A DNA stretch of 64,000 nt, taken from Luteitalea pratensis. GTDB lineage: Bacteria > Acidobacteriota > Vicinamibacteria > Vicinamibacterales > Vicinamibacteraceae. Positions 14,418-23,444 of this stretch are shown one piece after another. A model generated the notes under the pieces. The model had not been told where the DNA came from. It searched no databases and was given only the letters and a program-made list of their open reading frames with translations. Both the position numbers and the translations under genes were made by a program. Positions within the stretch are counted from its first letter, which is position 1. Each line of letters opens with the position of its first letter. The stretch spans positions 5,057,001 through 5,121,000 of the forward strand of contig NZ_CP015136.1 of assembly GCF_001618865.1 (NCBI RefSeq). Direction: 5' to 3'.

Positions 14418-15494
14418 GTGCCGCGCCGTCATGCGGAAGCGTTCCAGCGCCTCCATCGTCATGTCCCATCGCCACAGCTCTCGACGCTGACGCTGTTGTC
14501 GGCCCTGCTCGTGGCGATGAACGGGTGCGGCGGCGGCACACCGCCGCCTAGGACGAGTCCGGCACCGCGACCGTCACCTCCCCGTGCAGGCACACCGCCG
14601 CCAATCGCCGCGCCCGTGCAATCCGGGGAAGCCGCGCCCCTGCGTATCGAAGTGGGGCCGCGCGGCAGCGGCGCGTTCGAGGACGTCGGGCTCGAGGACT
14701 ATGTCCGGGACGTGGTCGTGGGCGAGTTGTCGATCGGTGCCGCGGACGCCGCGCTGGCGCCAGCCGCTTACGAGGCTCAGGCCATCGTCGCGCGCACCTA
14801 CGCGCTGGCGGGACGGCGCCGCCATGCCGCCGAGGGCTTCGACCTGTGCTCGACGACGCATTGCCAGGTGTTTGCGCGCAACCAGTGGCGGCGGAGCCGA
14901 TGGGCGTCTGCCGTGGATGCCGCCGTCGCGCGAACGCGCGGGCAGTACCTCGAAAGCGCAGGCAGGCCCATCGAGGCCGTCTTCCACGCGCATTGCGGCG
15001 GACACACCAGCGCGGCGGTGGACGTGTGGCGCAGTGCGGGCGCGACGTACCTGCGCGGCATCGACGATCCGTACTGCCTCCGTGAGCAGGAAAGCGCCTG
15101 GACGAGCACGCTGGACCTGGAAGCCGTGCGCCTGGCCCTGAACCGGCGGCCGCGGACTGAGGTCGGAGATCGACTCGACGGCGTGCAGGTGCTGCGACGC
15201 GATGCCGGCGGACGGGTCGTCGAAGTCGCGCTGACGGGGTCGCGGGCGCCGGTCGTGACGGGCGAAGACTTCCGGCTCGCGATCATGGCCGTCGCCGGAC
15301 CGAGCAGCCTGCGCAGCGCACGCTTCGAGGTGGAGCGCCTGGGCGCGCAAGTGCGGTTCACGGGCCGCGGATCCGGCCACGGCGTCGGTCTCTGCCAGAT
15401 CGGCATGATCGGCCGCCTGCGCGCGGGCCAGACGCCGGCACAGGTCCTGCTCGCCTACTACCCAGGGGCCATCATCACCGTCGCCGGGACCTGA
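14418..15494 (+). CDS. SpoIID/LytB-domain lipoprotein (putative peptidoglycan lytic activity)
   Basis: About 358 residues from a GTG at 14418. The signal sequence (STLTLLSALLVAMNGC) ends in a lipobox-like Cys, so this is a predicted lipoprotein; a Pro/Thr-rich linker follows. The SpoIID domain (about 75-355) has EDVGLEDYVRDVVVGELSIG, YEAQAIVARTYALAGRR, HCGGHTSAAVDVW and the C-terminal GRGSGHGVGLCQIGMIGRLR. SpoIID-type proteins cleave denuded glycan strands. Start uncertain: the same frame is open back to the transposase at 13212, so a transposase-SpoIID fusion could in principle be made, but the IS insertion more likely displaced the native promoter region. Confidence 0.82.
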   Translation: MPRRHAEAFQRLHRHVPSPQLSTLTLLSALLVAMNGCGGGTPPPRTSPAPRPSPPRAGTPPPIAAPVQSGEAAPLRIEVGPRGSGAFEDVGLEDYVRDVVVGELSIGAADAALAPAAYEAQAIVARTYALAGRRRHAAEGFDLCSTTHCQVFARNQWRRSRWASAVDAAVARTRGQYLESAGRPIEAVFHAHCGGHTSAAVDVWRSAGATYLRGIDDPYCLREQESAWTSTLDLEAVRLALNRRPRTEVGDRLDGVQVLRRDAGGRVVEVALTGSRAPVVTGEDFRLAIMAVAGPSSLRSARFEVERLGAQVRFTGRGSGHGVGLCQIGMIGRLRAGQTPAQVLLAYYPGAIITVAGT

Positions 15495-15620
15495 GGGCCG
15501 CCGGGCGATCAAGGGGATAGGGACAGGGAAGAAGAGGCGTCCTCATCCCTTGAACCTCTTGCCTCGTCCCTTCTGATTTCCTGGTGACTTGTTCCTTGTC
15601 CCTTCTCCCTTGTTCATGGT

Positions 15621-16313
15621 TCAGAACATGTCCCTGAGCTCCCCGAACCGCTCGACCTGCCGGATGCCGGGATCGTGCGTTTCGGGCAGGTCGGTGAGTT
15701 CGAGGGCCCAGGTGCCCGGGTGTGGCACGAACACGGCTCCGAAACCGGCGGCACGCGCAGGCATGATGTCGGACTTCGGGCTGTTGCCGATCATCCAGGC
15801 ATGCTGGGGCCGCGCGCCGAGCCGGCGCGCGGCGTCGGCGTAGGCGGCCTGGTCCTTCTCGCGCACGACATCGACCTGATGGAACAGGTCACGCAGGCCC
15901 GATCGGACGACCTTGTCCCACTGCTCGTCGTGGTTGCCCTTGGTGAACAGCACCACGCGATGACGCCGCCGCAGGTAGGCAAGCGTGTCAGGGACGTCAG
16001 GCAACAACTCGAGCCGCTTGCGTCGCAGCGCCGCGATCTCCGCACGCAGGAACGGCCGCAACTGGTCGAGCGATTCGCCGATGCCGACATGCTCGCAGAG
16101 CACCTCGAGCGACGCTCCGAAGTTGAGTGACCCGTAGCCATGGGCGCGCGTCCGCTGGCGTTCGATGGCGAGCAACGCCTCACGTGTCCGCTCGGTGCTC
16201 ACGCCGTACTCGGTCAGCCGCGTCGCCGTCCGGTCGATCACGGAGTCGAAGTAGATGTTGTTCTCCCAGAGCGTGTCGTCGGCGTCGATGAACAGCGTCA
16301 GCCCTGGACGCAC
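15621..16313 (-). CDS. HAD-superfamily hydrolase
   Basis: A 230-residue HAD phosphatase. Motif I is FIDADDTLW (DxD nucleophile), a helical cap follows (about 20-95), motif II is VVLFTKGN, and motif III/IV lies in AWMIGNSPKSDIMPARAAGF. It belongs to the general phosphoglycolate-phosphatase/pyrophosphatase-like group. The substrate cannot be read from the sequence. The 126 bp before it (15495-15620) hold only pyrimidine-rich CCCTT-type repeats. Confidence 0.85.
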   Translation of the reverse strand: MRPGLTLFIDADDTLWENNIYFDSVIDRTATRLTEYGVSTERTREALLAIERQRTRAHGYGSLNFGASLEVLCEHVGIGESLDQLRPFLRAEIAALRRKRLELLPDVPDTLAYLRRRHRVVLFTKGNHDEQWDKVVRSGLRDLFHQVDVVREKDQAAYADAARRLGARPQHAWMIGNSPKSDIMPARAAGFGAVFVPHPGTWALELTDLPETHDPGIRQVERFGELRDMF

Positions 16314-16338
16314 GACGCCTCCTGCAGGGCAGCCGCGG

Positions 16339-17058
16339 TCACGACGTCATGGCGTACACGGCGATGTTGACGGCGAGCTTCGTGTTGTCCTCCCGGCGGA
16401 ATCGCTTGTTCTTCCAGTCGTAGTCCCATTCGCAGCCGTAGTCCTTGTTGCTGTAGAGCACCCCGAGCCGGCCGTCGTGCTCGACGCCGCGCAGGTAATC
16501 GTGCACGAGGTCGTCGCCCCAGCCGTTCAGCTCGTGCGCCGTGGTCGGCGGGGTGTCGAACGTGAAGAAGCAGCGGTAGAGGGGGTGCGTCGCCGGCAGT
16601 TTCGGCATCGTACCGGCCTTGCCAAACGTCGCCCGCATCTCCTGCTCGAAGCTGCGCGCGTACAGCCCGTCGACGTCGTGGTTGCAATCGTCGGAGAAGA
16701 GCAGGCCGCCCTGCTCCACGTACGTCCGGAGGCCGCGGCGCTCCCGATCGCTGAAGCGCACCAGCAGGTGTCCGGTCATGAACAGGAACGGAAAGGCCGG
16801 CAAATCGGCAGCATCGGCCGGAATGATCACTTCATCCCGGTAGACGGGGATGGTGGTGTACTCGACCAGGGTGTTGAGGACGTTGGCCGCCACTTTCGGG
16901 TTGTAGTCCCAGTCGCCCGAGGCATACCGCAGCCGTGCGAACACGAACTCCGAGGCACGGGGCTGGGCCCGGACGAAGGGGGCGCCGGCCGTGACCAGGA
17001 CGGCCCCGGCGCCCGCGGCCATGCCCTGCTGGACGAACGCCCGACGACTGACCGGCAC
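16339..17058 (-). CDS. DUF4159-domain protein with twin-arginine signal
   Basis: A 239-residue protein. The N-terminus SRRAFVQQGMAAGAGAVLV is a Tat-type signal, so it is exported folded. The mature part matches the DUF4159 glutamine-amidotransferase-like fold: FVFARLRYASGDWDYNPKVA, a LPAFPFLFMTGHL strand, LRTYVEQGGLLFSDDCNHDV and a C-terminal WDYDWKNKRFRREDNTKLAV. DUF4159 proteins are frequent in Acidobacteriota, often near MoxR/DUF58 clusters; none is seen here. Function unknown. It is divergent from the sigma factor gene. Confidence 0.85.
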   Translation of the reverse strand: MPVSRRAFVQQGMAAGAGAVLVTAGAPFVRAQPRASEFVFARLRYASGDWDYNPKVAANVLNTLVEYTTIPVYRDEVIIPADAADLPAFPFLFMTGHLLVRFSDRERRGLRTYVEQGGLLFSDDCNHDVDGLYARSFEQEMRATFGKAGTMPKLPATHPLYRCFFTFDTPPTTAHELNGWGDDLVHDYLRGVEHDGRLGVLYSNKDYGCEWDYDWKNKRFRREDNTKLAVNIAVYAMTS

Positions 17059-17153
17059 GACGGCAATTGTAAATCGCCGCGTGCCCGTAGTAGCGTGATG
17101 GGGTCCATGTCCTCGCCGGTAAACGCACGCACCACCGACGGGCGTACCCTCCT

Positions 17154-17810
17154 ATGGCAGCCATAAGGCCTCCCGGTTCGGCTGCCGTCGGCGCGCCGGT
17201 CGACGTCGACCTCGCTGCCGCCGTCAAGGCGCACCTCGCCGCCGACGAGGGCGTCGCTGCGCGCGAGTTGTACGGGGAACTGGTCCGCCGGCACCAGCGC
17301 AAGGCCACGCGCATCGCCCTGTACTACCTGCGCGAGTCTGCGGAAGCCGACGAGGCCGTGCAGGACGCGTTCGTGAAGGCGTACACGCACCTGCGCGACT
17401 TCGAGTACGGCCGATCGTTCGAGGTGTGGTTCACGCGGATCCTGGTCAACAGCTGCCTCGATCGCGTCAAGGCACGGGGCCGCCGGGCGCGCTGGATGAT
17501 CGCCGCCGACGACCTCGGGGACGCCAGCCCGCTGGAGCGGGTGGCAGTGCCGCGTGACTCGACGCCGGAGGCCCTGGCGCTGCGCCGCGAGCGCGGAGAG
17601 AGGCTGATGGGCGCCATCGAGCGGTTGCCCGAGCGGCAGCGCACCGTGGTGCTGCTGAGCCAGATCGAGGGCGCCACGACGCGGGAAGTGAGTGAAGTGA
17701 CAGGCTTGCGTGAGACCACGATCCGGGTGCACCTGTTCCGTGCACTCCGGCGCCTGCGGCTCCTGCTCGCCGACGACCCGGCGTTCGGCCGCGCGCCGGC
17801 CCGGGACTGA
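17154..17810 (+). CDS. ECF RNA polymerase sigma factor
   Basis: A 218-residue sigma factor. Region 2 (about 45-110) includes YYLRESAEADEAVQDAFVKA and FEVWFTRILVNSCLDRVKAR; region 4 (about 155-210) includes LPERQRTVVLLSQIEGATTR and the recognition helix EVTGLRETTIRVHLFRALRR. The N-terminal 40 residues are an extra, poorly conserved lead. An anti-sigma gene begins 10 bp downstream, indicating a two-gene autoregulated unit. Confidence 0.93.
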   Translation: MAAIRPPGSAAVGAPVDVDLAAAVKAHLAADEGVAARELYGELVRRHQRKATRIALYYLRESAEADEAVQDAFVKAYTHLRDFEYGRSFEVWFTRILVNSCLDRVKARGRRARWMIAADDLGDASPLERVAVPRDSTPEALALRRERGERLMGAIERLPERQRTVVLLSQIEGATTREVSEVTGLRETTIRVHLFRALRRLRLLLADDPAFGRAPARD

Positions 17811-17820
17811 GAGAGATGCC

Positions 17821-18438
17821 ATGCTGACGCGCCCGACGCGCTGGTTCGGTAGCTGGGGACGTCCCCATTTGAGCGACGAGTCGCTCCTGGAGTTGCACGC
17901 CCTGCTGGTTGCGGGCGAGCACTCGGTGGCTGGCCGCTACCTCCGCCACGTGAAGCAATGCGAGGTGTGCGCGCAGCGCCTCGACGGTGTCCGCGAGGAT
18001 GCCGCCGCGCTCCGACAAGACGTGACCGCCAGCATCGACGCCCGGATAACCCCGACCCGTCTCGAACGTCAGTTCGACGTCATCATGCGCCGCCTCGAGG
18101 GCCACTCCGGCAAGGTCCTCCCCTTCCCCACCACCATCCATCGTCCGGCCGAGGCTCCGACACTGCGCCGATGGGTGGCCATGGCTGCCGCGTCCGGATT
18201 GCTGATCGGCATCGGCGCAGGACGCCTCATGGGGCCGATGTCCTCCGCGCCCGCACCACCCTGGCAGAAGGTCAGCGCCAGTCCTGCCACCGGCACCCCG
18301 GCAGGCGTACAGGAGTCCGACGAGCAGATGCTGGTCGAGATCGACGCGGCCCTGGCGCGCAGCCGCACCAAGGAATTTCGCGCCCTCGACGAGTTGACGC
18401 CCCGCGTCGCGGACGCACGCGCGCGGAGTCCACGATAA
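17821..18438 (+). CDS. Zinc-binding anti-sigma factor, single-pass membrane protein
   Basis: 205 residues from the ATG at 17821. Residues 20-60 form a ZAS-like domain (SDESLLELHALLVAGEHSVA then HVKQCEVCAQRL), with the HxxxCxxC arrangement that binds zinc and clamps ECF sigma factors. One membrane segment follows (about 120-138, WVAMAAASGLLIGIGAGRL), then a short periplasmic tail. Context directly downstream of the ECF sigma factor supports it as the cognate antagonist. The TAA stop abuts a GGTAGGGACC repeat. Confidence 0.88.
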   Translation: MLTRPTRWFGSWGRPHLSDESLLELHALLVAGEHSVAGRYLRHVKQCEVCAQRLDGVREDAAALRQDVTASIDARITPTRLERQFDVIMRRLEGHSGKVLPFPTTIHRPAEAPTLRRWVAMAAASGLLIGIGAGRLMGPMSSAPAPPWQKVSASPATGTPAGVQESDEQMLVEIDAALARSRTKEFRALDELTPRVADARARSPR

Positions 18439-18443
18439 GGTAG

Positions 18444-18522
18444 GGACCGCTCTCCAAGCGGTCCATCTACTCGCCGGTCACCTTCGCCACCTCGAGGACG
18501 TGGACGCCTCGGAGAGGCGTCC
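18444..18522. repeat. Two palindromes: GGACCGCTCTCCAAGCGGTC and GGACGCCTCGGAGAGGCGTC
   Basis: Copy 1 is at 18444-18464 and copy 2 at 18502-18522. They form a matched pair that recurs in the same order after hutH (45892 and 45991). The left edge is TAGG, right after the anti-sigma stop codon, and a CTAC follows copy 1. The second palindrome lies just upstream of ispH, so the GTG at 18500 is unlikely to be a start codon. Confidence 0.85.
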
Positions 18523-18550
18523 CAACCAGGTACCCGTATACTGGGGAGTG

Positions 18551-19774
18551 GTGCAACCACTCATCTTCCGCAAAGGGCTCGACCTGAAGGACGCCGTCAA
18601 GGGCGAGCTGGCGCGCGATTACCACAGCGACGTCGTCGAGCGGATCCGAACCAGCGACTTCCGGTACGACCAGGGCCGGCTGACTATCCACCTGGCGCGG
18701 GAGTTCGGCTTCTGCTATGGCGTCGACCGCGCGGTCGATTACGCCTACCAGGCCCGGAAGCGGTTCGCCGATCAGCGGGTGTTCCTGACCGGCGAGATCA
18801 TCCACAACCCCCACGTCAACGAGAAGTTGCGGACAGCGGGCATCCGGTTCCTGAGCGATCCCGGCGAGCCGTCTCCCGGTCTGGGCGCGGGCGACGTGGT
18901 GATCATCCCGGCCTTCGGCGTGACGGTGCATGAACTGGCGCGTCTGCAGGGGCTTGGCTGCACGCTCGTCGACACGACGTGCGGCTCGGTCCTGAACGTG
19001 TGGAAGAACGTCAACCGCTATGCCCGTGAGGGCTTCACCGCCGTGATCCACGGCAAGGTCAAGCACGAGGAAACGCAGGCGACGGCCAGCCAGGCCCTGA
19101 AGACGTCCGGCGGACGCTATCTCGTCGTCCTCGACCGCGTGGAAGCCGGTCACGTCTGCCAGTACATCCGTGGCGGTGGCGAGCGCGAGGCGTTCATGGC
19201 CCGGTTCGGCAAGGCCGTCTCGGCCGGCTTCGACCCGGACCGCGACCTCGCCCACATCGGCGTGGCCAACCAGACGACGATGCTGATGTCGGAGTCGCTC
19301 GAAATCGCCGACATGCTGCGCCAGGCGATGGTGGACCGCTACGGCGAGGACGCGCTGGCCGAGCGGTACAGGGCGTTTGACACCATCTGCAGCGCGACAC
19401 AGGAGCGCCAGGACGCCGTCATCAGCCTCCTCGACGATGAGGCGGTCGACCTCATGCTGGTCGTCGGCGGGTACAACAGCAGCAATACGTGCAATCTCGC
19501 CCGTATCTGCGCTAATCGCGTGCCGACGTACCACATCGCGGATGTGGACCGTCTCGTCTCGCCCGAGTGCATCCGCCACCGGCCCGTGCCGCCGTCCGAC
19601 CAGCCGCTGGCGAAGTTGCCGGAAACGGAGACGCGCGGCTGGCTACCGTTGGGTGGTGCCGTACGCGTGGGCCTGACGGCCGGGGCGTCGACGCCCAACA
19701 ACATCATCGGGATGGTGGTCGAGCGCCTGACGGGCTTCACCGCCGAACCGTCCGTATCCGACGCCGCGCGGTAA
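18551..19774 (+). CDS. ispH: 4-hydroxy-3-methylbut-2-enyl diphosphate reductase, long form
   Basis: About 407 residues from a GTG at 18551 (GTG at 18548 is equally possible). It catalyses the last step of the MEP isoprenoid pathway. The three 4Fe-4S cysteines are visible: FGFCYGVDRAV (about C55), VDTTCGSV and SNTCNLARIC. HGKVKHEETQATAS, EIIHNPHVNEKL and TAGASTPNNIIG mark the active site. The N-terminal extension and length match the plant/cyanobacterial-type rather than the ~310-residue E. coli-type enzyme. Confidence 0.93.
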   Translation: MQPLIFRKGLDLKDAVKGELARDYHSDVVERIRTSDFRYDQGRLTIHLAREFGFCYGVDRAVDYAYQARKRFADQRVFLTGEIIHNPHVNEKLRTAGIRFLSDPGEPSPGLGAGDVVIIPAFGVTVHELARLQGLGCTLVDTTCGSVLNVWKNVNRYAREGFTAVIHGKVKHEETQATASQALKTSGGRYLVVLDRVEAGHVCQYIRGGGEREAFMARFGKAVSAGFDPDRDLAHIGVANQTTMLMSESLEIADMLRQAMVDRYGEDALAERYRAFDTICSATQERQDAVISLLDDEAVDLMLVVGGYNSSNTCNLARICANRVPTYHIADVDRLVSPECIRHRPVPPSDQPLAKLPETETRGWLPLGGAVRVGLTAGASTPNNIIGMVVERLTGFTAEPSVSDAAR

Positions 19775-19822
19775 ACAGCAGCCGAGCCGTCGCCGTACCC
19801 GGAGGACGGGGAAGGTGTGTCC

Positions 19823-20287
19823 ATGAACAAGTTGGCAACAGGAGCCGCGTGTCTCCTGGCCCTCGCCGTTGGCCTGGGCCCGAGCATCGCAGGAGCCACC
19901 GAGGGGCAGAAGCCCTCCAAATGGTGGCAAAGCCCGATCTGCAAGTCCCGGGTCGGCTTGACGGCCGCCCAGACCGCCGAGATCGAGCGGATTTTCCAGT
20001 CGGTCCGCGACGAGTTGCGGGCCGAGAAGGCCGAACTCGAGAAGCAGGAAGCGGCGCTCTCGCGGCTGCTGTCCGAGTCCAATGACAACGAAGCCGTCGT
20101 GGTGCGAACGGTCGACCGCGTCGAGGCTGCCCGCAGTGCGCTGGCCAAGACCCGCACGCTGATGCTCTACCGCATGCACCGGCTCCTCTCGCCGGAGCAG
20201 CGCGCCCGCCTCGATGCGTTCGAGCGGGAGCAAGCCAAGTTGATGGAATCGCCGCAACCACCGGGCCAGACCCGGCCGCGCGAGTGA
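19823..20287 (+). CDS. Spy/CpxP-like periplasmic protein
   Basis: 154 residues from the ATG at 19823 (a GTG six bases upstream is possible; GGAGGA precedes). A signal peptide (about 1-25, LLALAVGLGPSIAGA) leads to an all-helical mature part with VGLTAAQTAEIERIFQSVRD and two LTxxQ-like turns (LLSPEQRARLDAFEREQAKL), the pattern of periplasmic heavy-metal sensor/chaperone proteins. It directly precedes an efflux operon, so it may report envelope or efflux-substrate stress; this link is inference. Confidence 0.72.
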   Translation: MNKLATGAACLLALAVGLGPSIAGATEGQKPSKWWQSPICKSRVGLTAAQTAEIERIFQSVRDELRAEKAELEKQEAALSRLLSESNDNEAVVVRTVDRVEAARSALAKTRTLMLYRMHRLLSPEQRARLDAFEREQAKLMESPQPPGQTRPRE

Positions 20288-20343
20288 GGGCCCCGGACCC
20301 GTTCCGGCGCGTCGGTCCACGGACCGGCATTGGAGGATGGTTC

Positions 20344-22116
20344 GTGAGATTGACTGTGTACCTGGCGGGGGTCGTGGTAGCCGCGAGTGCGGGCCTGATG
20401 CCCGCGACGGCGCTGGCGCAATCGCGCAGCACCGATGTCTCGGATGCGCGGGTCGCCGAGTTGCTGCGGCTCGTGGCTGGCAAGGCAGGGCAGCAACCGA
20501 CGGTTCCGGGCGGCGCCCCGCCGGCGGGTAATGTCTCTGATGTGCCGCTGAAGATCGAGGAAGCCGTCGCGATGGCCCTCGAGAAGAACCTGGACATCGC
20601 GGTCGAGCGGCTCAACCCCTCGTCCTTCGATTTCAGCCTCGAGGCGCTGCGCGCCACCTTCAACCCGACGGCGACCTCGACGGTGGGCTACAACAGCACC
20701 TACCAGCTGCCGACCAGTCAGCTGGTGGGCGGCGCCCGCGTCAAGAACGACCAGGCGACCTGGAACTTCGGCCTGCAGCAGTTGCTGCCCTGGTGGGGTG
20801 GGTCCTACCAGGTGCAGTTCAACAACCGCCGCAACGACAACAACAACGCGTTTGTCACCTTCAACCCACAGTACAACACCCTGCTCAGCGCCGCGCTCGT
20901 GCAGCCGCTGCTGCGCGGCCGCGCGACCGACAGCACCCGCACGGCGCTGATCATCACGCAGATCAACCGCGAACTCTCCGACGTGCAGGTCCGGACGACG
21001 GTCATCGAGACGCTGGCCGACGTGCGCAACGCCTACTGGGACCTGGTCTTCGCCCAGGAAGTGGTCAACGTCGCGGCGCGCTCGTTGCAACTGGCCGAGA
21101 AGCTGGTCGACGACAACCAGGTGCGCGTCGAAGTGGGCACGCTGGCGCCGATTGACGTCGTCCAGGCCCAGGCCGAGGCGGCGACCCGCCGGCAGACCCT
21201 CGCCGCGCTCGAGGCGCAGGCCCAGACGGCTGAACTCGCGCTCAAGCGCCTGATCGTGTCCGGCACCGCCGACCCGATGTGGGGCGCGCGCCTGAAGCCG
21301 GTGGATCGCCCCACGCTCACCGAGCGGGCCGCGCCGCTCGAAGAAGCGCTGCGCAGCGCGCTCAACAACCGCACCGACCTCATCGAGCGGAAGCGCAACC
21401 TCGAGATTACCGATGCGAACCTGGCGCTGCTGAAGAACCAGACCGGCATGTCGGCCAACCTCGTCGCCAACTACGGCGGCCAGGGCATCGGCGGTACGCG
21501 CATCATCCGGGACGGGACCGGCGGCCCGATCACCGGGGAGATTCCGGGTGGCTACACCGACGCGCTGGACCTGATGTGGCGCCGTGAGTACCCGACCTGG
21601 ACCGTCCAGGTCCAGTTTGCCTACCCGATCGGCCCGAACCCGCAGTCGGCGCAGCTGGCACGCGCCAGGATCGGCCTCGAGCAGAGCCTGACGCAGATTC
21701 GCAGCCTCGAACTGCAGATCGCCGCCGAGGTGACCAACGCACGCCTGCAGGTGGACGCCAACCTGAAGCGCATCGAATCCGCGCGGGTGGCACGCGAGCT
21801 GTCGCAGCGCCGCCTCGAGGCCGAGCAGAGCAAGTTCGACGTCGGCCTCTCGACGAACTACTTCGTGGTGCAGGCCCAGCGCGACCTGCTCGACTCCGAG
21901 AACACGTTGCTGCGCGCGGCGCTCGACTACCAGCAGTCGCTCGTCAACTTCGAGCGCGCGCAGATCACGTCGGGCAATACCGGGGTCACCATCACGAACA
22001 CGCTGGGCGCCGGGACGGCGACCAGCGTCGGCGGTGGCGGCACGGGCAACAACAACAACGCCGCGGGTACGAGCACTGGCACCACCACCGGCATTCCCGG
22101 CACGGGAGGTCAGTGA
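20344..22116 (+). CDS. TolC-family outer membrane efflux protein
   Basis: 590 residues from a GTG at 20344, preceded by GGAGGA. It has a signal peptide (LTVYLAGVVVAASAGLMPAT ALAQ) and the two OEP repeats of the TolC fold: residues about 60-280 (SLEALRATFNPTATSTVGYN; NAYWDLVFAQEVV) and about 320-550 (RNLEITDANLALLKNQTGMS; ALDYQQSLVNFERAQ). The C-terminal ~45 residues are an odd Gly/Thr/Asn-rich low-complexity tail (GGTGNNNNAAGTSTG). It forms the outer-membrane duct of the adjacent RND pump. The stop overlaps the adaptor start (TGATG). Confidence 0.92.
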   Translation: MRLTVYLAGVVVAASAGLMPATALAQSRSTDVSDARVAELLRLVAGKAGQQPTVPGGAPPAGNVSDVPLKIEEAVAMALEKNLDIAVERLNPSSFDFSLEALRATFNPTATSTVGYNSTYQLPTSQLVGGARVKNDQATWNFGLQQLLPWWGGSYQVQFNNRRNDNNNAFVTFNPQYNTLLSAALVQPLLRGRATDSTRTALIITQINRELSDVQVRTTVIETLADVRNAYWDLVFAQEVVNVAARSLQLAEKLVDDNQVRVEVGTLAPIDVVQAQAEAATRRQTLAALEAQAQTAELALKRLIVSGTADPMWGARLKPVDRPTLTERAAPLEEALRSALNNRTDLIERKRNLEITDANLALLKNQTGMSANLVANYGGQGIGGTRIIRDGTGGPITGEIPGGYTDALDLMWRREYPTWTVQVQFAYPIGPNPQSAQLARARIGLEQSLTQIRSLELQIAAEVTNARLQVDANLKRIESARVARELSQRRLEAEQSKFDVGLSTNYFVVQAQRDLLDSENTLLRAALDYQQSLVNFERAQITSGNTGVTITNTLGAGTATSVGGGGTGNNNNAAGTSTGTTTGIPGTGGQ

Positions 22117-23357
22117 TGCGCAAGTGGGTAGTCGGACTCGCGCTCGTCGTCGCGGCGGGCGCCGCGTACGCCGTGTTCGGCAGCAAGGACGAAGCCGCGC
22201 AAGCCAGCGGGGCCGGCGGGGCCAAGGGTGGCCCAGCGGGGGCGTTCGCGCAGCCGCCGATGACCGTGCAACTCGCGAAGGTCACGCGCGCGTCGCTGCA
22301 GGCCTACGTCGAAGTGGTCGGCAGCCTCGTTGGCGCGCAGACCGTCGACATCGTGCCGCGCGCGCAGGGCCGGTTGCAGTCGATCGGCGTGCGCATCGGC
22401 GACTCGGTGAGCCGCGGCCAGGTGCTCGCCAAGGTCGAGGATGAGGAACTGCTCGAGCAACTGCGGCAGTCGGATGCGTCGTACGAGGTCGCGCGCGCGA
22501 CGATCCGGCAGCGTGAGGCCGACCTGTCGTTCGCCAGGACGAACCTTGCTCGCAACAAGAGCCTGTTCGAACGCAGCCTGCTCCCCCGCCAGTCGCTCGA
22601 CGACGCCGAGGCCCGCCACCAGGCGTCGCAGGCGCAGCTCGATCTTGCACAAGCGCAGTTGCAGCAGGCGTCGTCGCGCCGCGAGGAACTGCGCATCAAT
22701 CTCGCCAACACCACCGTCAACTCGCCAGTGAATGGCTTCGTGGCCAAGCGCTTCGTGGACCCGGGCGCGTTCGTCACGCAGAACGTCATGCTGCTCTCCG
22801 TCGTCGACATCTCGATCGTCCGCCTGGTGGTGAACCTCGTCGAACGTGATCTCCGCAAGGTGAGCGTGGGCGCCGGTGCCGCGGTGAGCGTCGACGCCTA
22901 TCCCGGCGAGACCTTCTCCGGTCGCGTGGCTCGCGTGGCGCCCGTCCTCGATCCAGCCACCCGGACCGCCGAGATGGAAATCGAGGTTCCCAACCCGTCG
23001 GGCCGGCTCAAGCCGGGCATGTACGCCCGGGTGCGCCTGATCAGTGCCAACAAGGAGAACGCGCTGGTCGTACCCAAGTCGGCAATGGTCGACGCGCAGG
23101 GCCGCCGTGGCGTGTACATGGTGCAGAAGGGGCAGGCCGTGTTCCGCGCCGTGACTCTCGGGCTCGAGGAACCGGACCGGATCGAGGTCACCGACGGGCT
23201 GAAGGAAGGCGACGAAGTGGTCACGACGGGCGCGTCGGCACTGCGCGACGGCGCGAAGGTGCTCCTCGCCGGCCCGGCCAGTCCCGGAGCGACATCAGGC
23301 GGCGCACCGAAGGCCGATCCGGCGGCGCAGGCGCGTGGCACGGCCGCACCTCGCTGA
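22116..23357 (+). CDS. RND efflux periplasmic adaptor (membrane fusion protein)
   Basis: A 413-residue adaptor with an N-terminal anchor (VVGLALVVAAGAAYAVFG). It has the split lipoyl domain (VPRAQGRLQSIGVRIGDSVS and LANTTVNSPVNGFVAKRFVD), a coiled-coil hairpin (about 110-195), a beta-barrel domain (GAAVSVDAYPGETFSGRVAR) and a C-terminal proximal domain ending in GLKEGDEVVTTGASALRDGA. It links the RND pump with the TolC duct. Its start overlaps the upstream stop by one base. Confidence 0.92.
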   Translation: MRKWVVGLALVVAAGAAYAVFGSKDEAAQASGAGGAKGGPAGAFAQPPMTVQLAKVTRASLQAYVEVVGSLVGAQTVDIVPRAQGRLQSIGVRIGDSVSRGQVLAKVEDEELLEQLRQSDASYEVARATIRQREADLSFARTNLARNKSLFERSLLPRQSLDDAEARHQASQAQLDLAQAQLQQASSRREELRINLANTTVNSPVNGFVAKRFVDPGAFVTQNVMLLSVVDISIVRLVVNLVERDLRKVSVGAGAAVSVDAYPGETFSGRVARVAPVLDPATRTAEMEIEVPNPSGRLKPGMYARVRLISANKENALVVPKSAMVDAQGRRGVYMVQKGQAVFRAVTLGLEEPDRIEVTDGLKEGDEVVTTGASALRDGAKVLLAGPASPGATSGGAPKADPAAQARGTAAPR

Positions 23358-23444
23358 GACGCCAGGCCCCGAAACGCAGGCAGGAGTCGCTCGGATGAGC
23401 GGCCCCGAACGGCCGCCACGACGGCCCGTCAGGACATTACGCCC

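Noticed and set aside
18500-18550. GTG at 18500 as the ispH start
   Set aside because: It lies within the GGACGCCTC palindrome, and the extra 17 residues are repeat-encoded; GTG at 18548/18551 fits the family start.
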